In this document: positions 51,508 through 58,996 of the stretch, piece by piece
How the letters are laid out: each line of letters starts with the position of its first letter
How positions within the stretch are numbered: the stretch's first letter is position 1
Origin: Treponema sp. OMZ 838
GTDB taxonomy: Bacteria > Spirochaetota > Spirochaetia > Treponematales > Treponemataceae
DNA: 64,000 bases
NCBI RefSeq assembly: GCF_000775995.1
Contig: NZ_CP009227.1
Coordinates: 1,488,001-1,552,000, forward strand
Direction of reading: 5' to 3'
The notes under the pieces: generated by a model
What the model saw: only the letters and a program-made list of their open reading frames with translations
Told to the model about the DNA's origin: nothing
Databases searched by the model: none
Program-made: the position numbers and the translations under genes

Positions 51508-53365
51508 TGATCATTCCTTTTACAACCGGCGTTCCCGCTGCCGGACTCTGGGCAGTTACATAGCCGTCTCCGGTCAGCTTAACCGTAATATCGGTTCTGC
51601 CTAATAAATCGAGCAACAGCCGCTTGGGGGTGCCGATCAAATCGGGCATCGTGTCGTCGACGGTTACGGGTGTTTGGCGGTGCGATTGAATAATGCCGGT
51701 ATGGGTTACATTCGGAGCATTTGCCCGCCCCATACCGCGATAATCGATGATTACATTTGCAGCTTCCGAAATAGCCGGCGCGGCGACCAATGAACCGTAG
51801 GTTTCTCCGACAGGACGGATAACCGCCATATACAGGATAATCTGCGGGTCATCGACGGGAAAAATACCGATACAGCTGCTGAGGTAATCGGTAGAACTAT
51901 AGCCGCGCCCATCCGCTTGCGCCATCTGTGCCGTACCGGTCTTAACGGAAATCGGTACGCCTTTAATCGAAGCGCGAAAGCCGGTGCCGTCATCAGCGGC
52001 GGTCTGCATATAACCGAGTACCATCTTTGCCGTTTGTGCCGAAATAACCTGTTCAAGCGGTTTCGGTTTATGCCGGTAGACAGGCTTACCTGCCGAATCC
52101 AGAATTTCGGATAAAAGACTGAGTTTTAAGGTTTTACCTTTATTGGTAAAGGCTGTTGCGGCTTGTACGATTTGCAGGGATGTAACACCGATTTCCTGCC
52201 CTATCGCAATGGTATGCTTGGTACGGGCTGACCATGACGATACCGGCGCAAAAATGCCCGCAGCTTCTCCGGGCAGCTCAAGACCGGTCTTTTTCCCGAA
52301 CCCGAATGCCCGCAGCTTTTCGGCAAAAGCCGCGGCATCTGTTTTATCGGCAATCTGCGCCATCCCGTCGTTACAAGAAAATCTGATAATGTCGCGCGGT
52401 GTTACTTGGCCGTGCACCCGCAAACAACGGATCACGTTTTGGTCTTTTTTTTCACTGAGTTGCCGCGGTTTAAACGCAAATTGTGCATCGCAGGTGTAGA
52501 CATCCGAATCCTTCGTCGTGCCGAGTTCTAAGAAAGATGCTATCGAAAAAATCTTAAAAACGGATCCCGGCTCATAAATAAAATATGCGGGACGGTCAAA
52601 CCGGTCTTCTTTTTTGCTGGATGTAAAATGAGCTAAATCGACCGACGGTTCGTTTATATACGCAAGAATTTCGCCTGTCTTTGCATCTGCTGCCAAAAAA
52701 ATGACTGCCTCCGCCTTTGAGCTCTTCATTGTCCGTTCGGCTATCTGTTGCAGCATATATTGAATGGAAGCATCGATTGTTAAGGCAACCGTATAACCGT
52801 TTTTGTCCGCACCGGCAGTACCTTCAGGCGGGGAAAGGATATTTTGCATAGAGTATTCAATACCTGCCAATCCCTTACCGTCATCGCCAAGATAGCCGAT
52901 CAGCGTTGATGCAAGTGCATTCTCAGGATAGATGCGGTTTGCTACCGCTTCAAGTCTGATCCCTTTTAAATTATATTCCCGTATTGCATCTTTTAAAATA
53001 TCTTTTTCATTTTCACTCAATTTCTTTTTTAAATACAAAAAATTCGACTTGGAAGCCTGAATTTTATCAAGCAGCTCGGATTCCGATATTTCGAGAATCG
53101 GGGAAAGGATATTGACAAGACGGTTAACATCCCCAATCAATGTTTTATTTACCGATAGGTTATACAGCGTTGTAGCTGCCGCTAAGATTTTTCCGTTCCG
53201 ATCTAAAATTGACCCCCGTTCGCGGCTCTTCTTAACGGTACGTACTTCCGGTTCCGTCCCAAGCATCGCCTGCGCATATTTTGCAACGATTAAGCCGGTA
53301 AAGAGGAGCAATAAGCCGATAAAAAAGATAATGCGTTTTTTAGAAATAAAATGATTTAGTTCCAT
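51488..53365 (-). CDS. ftsI: Class B penicillin-binding protein (FtsI type) with PASTA domain
   Basis: A 625-residue septal-type transpeptidase that cross-links peptidoglycan. One membrane anchor (residues ~11-32), a PBP-dimer region with RGSILDRNG, and the transpeptidase motifs S-xx-K at Ser268-Lys271 (EPGSVFK), S-x-N at Ser330 (SCND) and KTGT at 475. The C-terminal ~55 residues form one PASTA domain (MPDLIGTPKRLLLD, VTAQSPAAGTPVVKG). PASTA on class B PBPs is commoner in Gram-positives, but spirochaetes share it. It overlaps lepB by ten bases. Confidence 0.94.
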   Translation of the reverse strand: MELNHFISKKRIIFFIGLLLLFTGLIVAKYAQAMLGTEPEVRTVKKSRERGSILDRNGKILAAATTLYNLSVNKTLIGDVNRLVNILSPILEISESELLDKIQASKSNFLYLKKKLSENEKDILKDAIREYNLKGIRLEAVANRIYPENALASTLIGYLGDDGKGLAGIEYSMQNILSPPEGTAGADKNGYTVALTIDASIQYMLQQIAERTMKSSKAEAVIFLAADAKTGEILAYINEPSVDLAHFTSSKKEDRFDRPAYFIYEPGSVFKIFSIASFLELGTTKDSDVYTCDAQFAFKPRQLSEKKDQNVIRCLRVHGQVTPRDIIRFSCNDGMAQIADKTDAAAFAEKLRAFGFGKKTGLELPGEAAGIFAPVSSWSARTKHTIAIGQEIGVTSLQIVQAATAFTNKGKTLKLSLLSEILDSAGKPVYRHKPKPLEQVISAQTAKMVLGYMQTAADDGTGFRASIKGVPISVKTGTAQMAQADGRGYSSTDYLSSCIGIFPVDDPQIILYMAVIRPVGETYGSLVAAPAISEAANVIIDYRGMGRANAPNVTHTGIIQSHRQTPVTVDDTMPDLIGTPKRLLLDLLGRTDITVKLTGDGYVTAQSPAAGTPVVKGMIIELTLE

Positions 53366-53883
53366 AGTAACCGACCGCAGATACTATCGACCGAGACAAA
53401 TCCGTAATCACGGGAGTCGCGGGATTGGATTGCATTATCGCCGAGTGCTAAAATAAAACCGGCAGGAACATATTGTTCGGCTTGCGGTAAAAATCCTCCC
53501 AGATTTCTAAATTGGACGCGGTTAAGCGCAACAGTTCTATTATCGTCTAATATAAGCGAACCATAACTTTCAGCCGATGTTTGCGGAGCCGAAATAAAAT
53601 GCAGCTCCGTATTTTCTATTTTTACGCAGCGTTTTACCACGAACCGCCCGTCTATATGATAGAGGACGGTATCCCCGGTTTGCGGCATTCCCCAGCGGCA
53701 AAGATACCGGTTCGCAGCAGGAAGCTGAATTCCATACGCCAATTTCCATATAACAACAAACTGCCCATCGGAAAGGGAGGGTTCCATCGAATGTCCCGAA
53801 ATCCGCTTTATATCTAAAACATAGCTTTTTAAAAAGAGCAGGCCGCCTATTAACACAAGGAAGCCCAGGAGTTTTCTTTTCAC
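53356..53883 (-). CDS. lepB: Signal peptidase I
   Basis: A 175-residue type I signal peptidase with one N-terminal membrane anchor. The catalytic Ser is Ser32 in SGHSMEPSL and the general-base Lys is Lys84 in RFVVKRC. Box E is ALGDNAIQSRDSRDYG. It removes signal peptides outside the inner membrane. Short compared with E. coli LepB, closer to Gram-positive forms. It heads the lepB-ftsI-glycosyltransferase operon and diverges from the secretin operon. Confidence 0.95.
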   Translation of the reverse strand: MKRKLLGFLVLIGGLLFLKSYVLDIKRISGHSMEPSLSDGQFVVIWKLAYGIQLPAANRYLCRWGMPQTGDTVLYHIDGRFVVKRCVKIENTELHFISAPQTSAESYGSLILDDNRTVALNRVQFRNLGGFLPQAEQYVPAGFILALGDNAIQSRDSRDYGFVSVDSICGRLLWN

Positions 53884-53976
53884 CGGTTAAAGATAGCAAA
53901 AAAGCAAGATTTTTTCCAGCGTGAAGCAACCGCGATACCCCATTCCTCCTTCAAGCTGGAACGAACTATTTTTATT

Positions 53977-54005
53977 TTGACAGCGGTATTGTGGTGTGCT
54001 ATGCT
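53977..54005 (+). promoter_or_regulatory. Strong promoter of the secretin-SpvB operon
   Basis: TTGACA (53977-53982), a 17-base spacer and TATGCT (54000-54005), preceded by TGC as an extended -10. The start site would be near 54012, giving a leader of about 11 bases with GAGAGGA before the first ATG. Confidence 0.8.
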
Positions 54006-54022
54006 TTTAGAGAGAGGATATG

Positions 54023-54616
54023 ATGCTGAATCGAAATAAACGGCTTTTAGTTTTGGCGGCTGCTGTAGTTGCGGCGGCGGTGATGTCCTGCACGAGCGTG
54101 TGGAATAAGAAATACAAAGATGATGCAGGAGTCATGTATGGGATGATCTATGACGAACGGGAAGAAGGTGTGGCGTTGGTCAACGTAAAGGTAAACGGAA
54201 CGCTGAAGGCGGTGTCTGACGGGCAGGGGCGGTTTATCCTACAGTTTTATTTTGCGGATATAAAGGATAAAAAAGAACAACTGATAGAATTGGAAAAAGA
54301 AGGGTACGAAAAATTTAAGCAGGTATTTTATTATGAACCTCTGAGCTTATTGCATTTAAGGCTTGAAAGCGGTGAATACTTATTAAAAGAAGCGGAAGGG
54401 GGGATAGAGAACGGAAACTATGAAGAAGCGGAGGGGTTTCTTGATCGAGCGTTCGAAATAGAAGAGAGCCGAGATGAAAGTCTTTATTTGAGAGCGGTGA
54501 TACGATATAGGGAAGGGAAAGCTGATGAGGCGCTTGCGGCGTTAGAAAGCATGAGCAGAAAGGAAGATGCTGCGGTAAAAGCGTTTATGCAGAGACTGGA
54601 AAGGGTAAGGAAATAA
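54023..54616 (+). CDS. Lipoprotein with carboxypeptidase-regulatory-like and TPR-like parts
   Basis: About 197 residues. The signal peptide ends in a lipobox (VMSC, Cys near residue 23), so it is a lipoprotein. Residues ~38-70 (MYGMIYDEREEGVALVNVKV) resemble a small beta-sandwich of the CarboxypepD-regulatory type. The C-terminal half has TPR-like helix pairs (GNYEEAEGFLDRAFEIEE, GKADEALAALESM). It is the first gene of the operon. Such lipoproteins often act as pilotins or scaffolds for secretins, but that is inference. The second of two ATGs is preferred because it is five bases from GAGG. Confidence 0.78.
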   Translation: MLNRNKRLLVLAAAVVAAAVMSCTSVWNKKYKDDAGVMYGMIYDEREEGVALVNVKVNGTLKAVSDGQGRFILQFYFADIKDKKEQLIELEKEGYEKFKQVFYYEPLSLLHLRLESGEYLLKEAEGGIENGNYEEAEGFLDRAFEIEESRDESLYLRAVIRYREGKADEALAALESMSRKEDAAVKAFMQRLERVRK

Positions 54617-54618
54617 AA

Positions 54619-55260
54619 GTGGAGCGGCGGATAAAAGGATACCTCAGGAAAGCTTCGGTAGTGTCGGCTTTTGCGCTTTTAGTTTTGAATGTCGCTCTAC
54701 TGTTAAGTGTGCAAAGCAGGCAAAAAGAGATGGAAAGTATGCTGACGCTTGCCTTAGAGCAAGGGAGAGATGCAGCTGAAAAAGCGCTTGGGGCACAGGA
54801 AGAGAAGATAAAAGAAGCGATCGCGGTAAGCGAAGCGAATATAAACGATCGACTGGACAGGATAGAGAAAACGATGATTGCACAGGGGCAAGTAAAACGC
54901 GGAGTAGCGGGGCAAGTTCCGGCAGGAGAAAAAGAGAGCGGGAAAGGAGTGTGGCTCCTGTATGATGAAGCGTATTTGGCAGGGAAAGAAGAAGAAGCCT
55001 ACCGGCTTTTAAAGGGAAAGAAATATGCCGCGGCATATCAACTATATGATGAAATTGTAGAAAAAGATCCTGAGCGACTTATGAGCCGGTATTATCGGAT
55101 GTACAGCTTGTTTTACGCGAATGAAATGAACAAAGAAAACTATGAATTTCTGTTGAAAGAAATTGAATATCTTCGGGAAAAGGGCATGAGAGAGGACAGC
55201 TTTAAAAAGATAGAAACGTTTATCGAAAAGGAGCGAGCTATAGAATATGAAGCGCGGTAA
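54619..55260 (+). CDS. Membrane-anchored coiled-coil protein with TPR-like tail
   Basis: A 213-residue protein with a GTG start 2 bases after the previous stop. One membrane segment (residues ~12-30, VVSAFALLVLNVALLLSV) is followed by a coiled coil (~35-88) and a basic linker. A helical repeat region (LLKGKKYAAAYQLYDEIVE, DPERLMSRYYRMYSLFY) follows. The bulk of the protein is likely periplasmic, spanning from the inner membrane. It could link the inner membrane to the secretin. Family not recognised. Confidence 0.75.
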   Translation: MERRIKGYLRKASVVSAFALLVLNVALLLSVQSRQKEMESMLTLALEQGRDAAEKALGAQEEKIKEAIAVSEANINDRLDRIEKTMIAQGQVKRGVAGQVPAGEKESGKGVWLLYDEAYLAGKEEEAYRLLKGKKYAAAYQLYDEIVEKDPERLMSRYYRMYSLFYANEMNKENYEFLLKEIEYLREKGMREDSFKKIETFIEKERAIEYEAR

Positions 55261-56272
55261 GCTACTTTTATTAACATCTATGATTATCGTATGGGCTACT
55301 GCCGGGGTATATGGGGAGCAGGTATATATCGCGCCGATCTTAACTGTGGATGAAGGCGGGGAAAGTTATGGAATAGACGAGCGGTATCGGGATGATATCT
55401 ATACGAGCATAGAGGAACAAAAAGGTGCTCTTGCGATGACGGCTGTGAAAACACCTGCACAGATAAAGACGGTGAGGTCTTCCTATGATGCCTTAAAAGT
55501 ATGTAAAGAAGAAAAAATAGCATATTTATTGTACGGGTGGATTAGAAAAAGCGAACAGACGTATGAGGGAGAGATCAGAATATTTGATGGAGAGGGACGT
55601 AAGAACATTTACACGGTATATGAAAAAGACGGAGCGGAAGATTACGAAGCATTTATACAAAATATCAGCAGAAAAGTAGTGAGAAAATTGGAGGAGCTTT
55701 TTTACCTGCCCGATAGAGATGAAAATAAAACACACAGTAGAATCAATGTGCAGGTGGAAGCGGGGTATTGGATATTTATCAACAAAGCGTGGCTTCAGTA
55801 TTTAAGCGGTACGGTAAGTGCCGGAGGAGGGTTGGAAGTCATTCCGAATGACGGAGCCGTTTTAACGAAAAAAATGAACCTCTATTTTTCTATCGGGTGT
55901 GCCGCGGACTACCGGTTTGGAGTTAGCGGAAAAGGGGCAGTAAAAAGTTACTTACATAACGTGAATATAGCGGGATATATGAATACATATCTTCATTTCC
56001 GTAATGATCATCGTATCTACGGGAAAATGGGGGTAGTATACGACTTTGATATTCTTTCATATACGGATAAATATGCGGATACGCGTGTAGTCAATTCGGG
56101 TGCGGTCGGTATTGTCGCCGGGCTTGGATATAAATACGGAATAAGCGAAAAGGTAAAGCTCGTATTTGAAAGCGATTTTGAATGCATTTTTTATAAGAAA
56201 GTGATGGGAAAATATAAAGGGACGTTCGGGGTGGAAGTGGAAGTATTTAAAAAGGAGTATAAGGGAAGATGA
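55247..56272 (+). CDS. Outer-membrane beta-barrel candidate
   Basis: A 341-residue protein overlapping the previous gene by 14 bases. The signal peptide (LLLLTSMIIVWATAGVYG) is cleaved before EQVYIAP. Residues ~25-160 form an alpha/beta periplasmic domain (EKIAYLLYGWIRKSEQTYEG). From ~170 to the end, alternating amphipathic strands with aromatic caps suggest an 8- to 10-strand barrel (NLYFSIGCAADYRFGVS, VKLVFESDFECIFYKKV, GTFGVEVEVFKKE). A likely surface or channel partner of the secretin and the giant protein. No family recognised. Confidence 0.75.
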   Translation: MKRGKLLLLTSMIIVWATAGVYGEQVYIAPILTVDEGGESYGIDERYRDDIYTSIEEQKGALAMTAVKTPAQIKTVRSSYDALKVCKEEKIAYLLYGWIRKSEQTYEGEIRIFDGEGRKNIYTVYEKDGAEDYEAFIQNISRKVVRKLEELFYLPDRDENKTHSRINVQVEAGYWIFINKAWLQYLSGTVSAGGGLEVIPNDGAVLTKKMNLYFSIGCAADYRFGVSGKGAVKSYLHNVNIAGYMNTYLHFRNDHRIYGKMGVVYDFDILSYTDKYADTRVVNSGAVGIVAGLGYKYGISEKVKLVFESDFECIFYKKVMGKYKGTFGVEVEVFKKEYKGR

Positions 56273-57030
56273 GACGGAGCGTGGTTGCAGCGGCGTTAAT
56301 AGTAGGTTCAATAGTGATATATGGCGGATGCGGGAACGGGATATACGGCATTGTCGCACGGGATCAGGGAGATCCCGATACGTTTTATCTGAACGTAGAC
56401 TCATTTAGCGAAGAAAATGTCATACGGTGCAGTTGGGCAAAAGATGAGCGGAGTGATAAGTATATTGTGATGAGGAGTGAAGATAGGGAGCCGTTACATT
56501 TTGAAAAAGTATATGAGGGAGAGGGGACGACGTATGAAGACGCGGTGTTAAAAGAAGATACGCGGTACTTATATCGGCTGGATAAGGTGCGGGGGAAAAA
56601 AGGTTTTAAAGGAAAGACGCATTACATGGGGATATACAGTAAACAGGTAAAAGATGTGTATGAGCCGAATGATAAGAAAGAGAATGCAGTTCTTTTGGAA
56701 AGCGATAAACAAGCAAATGTGTATTATTACCGGTCGACGGAAGGGACGATTTTAGAGGATGAAGACTGGTATAAGGTAAGAGTTCCCGCGAGGAGGCAGG
56801 CGAAGATAACGATTGTCTATAATGTTGCAAACCAGCCCTTTGTTATCACGAAACCGGACAACGGAGAGGAGGAGCGTCCTGCAACGAATGGCGCCGTTGA
56901 GATAAAAAACGATACGGACTACGAAAAAGAATTGAGGTTTAAAATATCATTGGATAAGAACATTGTCGTAAGCGGAAGTGCGGGAGGTGTATACTATTCG
57001 TATACCTTGCGCCTTCTATCAATTGAGTAG
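56269..57030 (+). CDS. Lipoprotein with PPC-like beta-sandwich
   Basis: A 253-residue protein overlapping the previous gene by four bases. The lipobox is IYGGC (Cys near residue 21). Residues ~45-120 look like a fibronectin type III-like sandwich (NVIRCSWAKDERSDKYIVMR). Residues ~130-250 have the bacterial pre-peptidase C-terminal pattern EPND...EDEDWYKVRVPA. These domains mediate adhesion or binding on secreted proteins. Its place suggests a surface or periplasmic accessory of the giant protein downstream. Confidence 0.75.
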   Translation: MRRSVVAAALIVGSIVIYGGCGNGIYGIVARDQGDPDTFYLNVDSFSEENVIRCSWAKDERSDKYIVMRSEDREPLHFEKVYEGEGTTYEDAVLKEDTRYLYRLDKVRGKKGFKGKTHYMGIYSKQVKDVYEPNDKKENAVLLESDKQANVYYYRSTEGTILEDEDWYKVRVPARRQAKITIVYNVANQPFVITKPDNGEEERPATNGAVEIKNDTDYEKELRFKISLDKNIVVSGSAGGVYYSYTLRLLSIE

Positions 57031-57042
57031 GGAAAGCGCGAG

Positions 57043-58239
57043 ATGAAAAGAAAGGTTGTTTTACTGGGCATACTTTTTTTATCGCTTTGCTTATATGGAC
57101 AGGAAGCGGAAGAAGAAAAGAGCAGCGAAAAATATGAGCTGCAATACATCGAAGCGAAAAAATTTGTCGACGCATTACCGGAAGGATTGAAGAAGAACAA
57201 AATATATATATTAACGGACAGAAACGGATTTGTTATTCGGTGCGGAGAAGAAGAGAAAAAGATAATAGCAGAGTATATCGAGATACTGGATAAGGAGCCG
57301 AAAGCGACGGCGGTAACGCTAAAGTATCTATCCACGGAAGAACTGTTAAGGAATTTACCGCCGTCGGTGAATAAAGAAAGCATAACGGTAACGAGTAACC
57401 CGAACATTCTTTTTTTTAACGGAAGTGAGGGGAGAAAAGAGCAGTTTTTAAAAGAACTGGAACTGATCGATAAACCGAAGGCGCAGATACGGTACCAATT
57501 ATTGGTGGTGCAGTATGAGAAAAGTGAGGATATGAATTGGACTAAGAGCCTAGAAGTAAAGAAGAGTAAGGGACAGCCGATGAGTGAGTTTTCCGGAGTG
57601 ATGAGTAATATCTTTAATATCAATTTTGATATTGTTTCGAAATTCGGCTATCAGTTTATTGCGAAGTTGAGCTTTGAGTTATCCGAAAACAAGGCACGAG
57701 TATTAGCGGACACAACGCTGAATGGACTGACGGGAGAAGAGGTGAAATTCCAAAATACGAATACGTTTCGCTATATCGATAAGACGTTCGATTCAAATGG
57801 CAAGCCCTTATATGGGTCGATGAGGGAGATAACGTCGGGGTTATTGCTAAATATCAAGGGGAATGTTTCCGGAGACGGAATGATAACGATGGAAGTAAAT
57901 GCGCAAGTGTCGAAGCAGGGATCGGGGGGAGTAACAAGCGGGGTGCTGCCGCCGACGTCGGAGAAGATCGTAAAGACAAAGGTGAGGACGCAATCGGGTA
58001 CGCCGATTATTATCGGCGGTTTGTTGCAAGCGGAAAGAAATTCGAGTGAAAAAAAAGTACCGGGACTCGGCGATATACCGATAGCGGGAATGTTATTTAA
58101 AGATACGAGCGGGGCGGAAACAGTGACGGAGATGGTTATTTACATTGTGCCGTATCTGCATCGGGAGAAAGAGAAAAAAGAGAAAAAGAGCGAGCGACTG
58201 ATGCGGCTGTATAAGAAGTATGTAGAAGAAGCGAACTGA
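57043..58239 (+). CDS. Short secretin (GspD/PilQ superfamily)
   Basis: A 398-residue outer-membrane secretin. Signal peptide, then two small ring-forming N-domains (residues ~30-145: YIEAKKFVDALPEG, TVTLKYLSTEELL-type strands). The secretin core from ~150 ends with the diagnostic VPGLGDIPIAGMLFK, and the gate-region pattern TEMVIYIVPYL follows. There is no N0 domain and the length is well below that of type II or type IV pilus secretins. No ATPase, pseudopilin or inner-membrane platform gene is visible nearby. It is the only channel component in the operon, so it probably exports the giant protein or forms its pore. Confidence 0.9.
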   Translation: MKRKVVLLGILFLSLCLYGQEAEEEKSSEKYELQYIEAKKFVDALPEGLKKNKIYILTDRNGFVIRCGEEEKKIIAEYIEILDKEPKATAVTLKYLSTEELLRNLPPSVNKESITVTSNPNILFFNGSEGRKEQFLKELELIDKPKAQIRYQLLVVQYEKSEDMNWTKSLEVKKSKGQPMSEFSGVMSNIFNINFDIVSKFGYQFIAKLSFELSENKARVLADTTLNGLTGEEVKFQNTNTFRYIDKTFDSNGKPLYGSMREITSGLLLNIKGNVSGDGMITMEVNAQVSKQGSGGVTSGVLPPTSEKIVKTKVRTQSGTPIIIGGLLQAERNSSEKKVPGLGDIPIAGMLFKDTSGAETVTEMVIYIVPYLHREKEKKEKKSERLMRLYKKYVEEAN

Positions 58240-58269
58240 AAAGCATCGGAAAATTTTATAGGAGTAACT

Positions 58270-58974
58270 ATGAAAAAGACAAACAAGATTATTACTTTGT
58301 TGTTGTGCCTCGGATTATTGACAGGATGTGTTAATCAGTACAGTTCGGGAGGTACCGTCGGAAATAACCCGCTTGACGAAGGGAAAGAAATAGAGGAAAA
58401 GGAGGAAGAGAGCAAACCCTCTGAAGACATATTGTTTACTAAAGGAGCCGACGGGAAGGTTATATTTAAGGTAAACGACACAAAATATTGGAGTGTAAGA
58501 GGATACACCTTATGGAAATTTTTTGGAGAAGAGATAAATAAACAGAAACCGTGCATACGGGTCGTAAAGAAAGCAGGCGCAAGCGAAGCCGGATACGGGC
58601 TTATATGTTACAGTACCAAGACAGAGGTAGGACAGAAGCAGTACCGGATACTCGTTGTACTGATACATACGGACGGAAGATATTCGGTAGGCTATGCAAT
58701 AAATGGGGAATACAAGAGTATCGTGTGGAAAAAAACGAGCGAACGGTTGGCAAAGGGCTACGGGGTGGCGAATAGTATCAGCGTAAAGAAAGCGGGAAAG
58801 GCGATACAGATATACTTTAACGACGAAGAGTATAAGGGAGAAGCAGCGTACACGATAAACAACGCTGATGAGTATGCCTTAGGAGAAGGGGAATCCGGAG
58901 TGATAGGAGTAATCTCGGCGAAAGACAAATTTCCGAGCGAGAGTGTGTGGATAGAGTACGAGGCGGTACGGTAG
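58270..58974 (+). CDS. Lipoprotein with LamG-like fold candidate
   Basis: A 234-residue lipoprotein with lipobox LLTGC (Cys near residue 20) and an acidic linker (EGKEIEEKEEESKPS). The C-terminal ~170 residues have the strand-rich pattern of LamG / sugar-binding sandwiches (GYGLICYS, YRILVVLIHTDGRYSVGYAI, VSVKK-type strands, IQIYFNDEEY). It may bind the cell envelope or a ligand. Only 22 bases separate it from the giant gene, so the two are co-translated. No exact family assigned. Confidence 0.75.
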   Translation: MKKTNKIITLLLCLGLLTGCVNQYSSGGTVGNNPLDEGKEIEEKEEESKPSEDILFTKGADGKVIFKVNDTKYWSVRGYTLWKFFGEEINKQKPCIRVVKKAGASEAGYGLICYSTKTEVGQKQYRILVVLIHTDGRYSVGYAINGEYKSIVWKKTSERLAKGYGVANSISVKKAGKAIQIYFNDEEYKGEAAYTINNADEYALGEGESGVIGVISAKDKFPSESVWIEYEAVR

Positions 58975-58996
58975 GCTGAACAGAAGGGAGAAGCAG

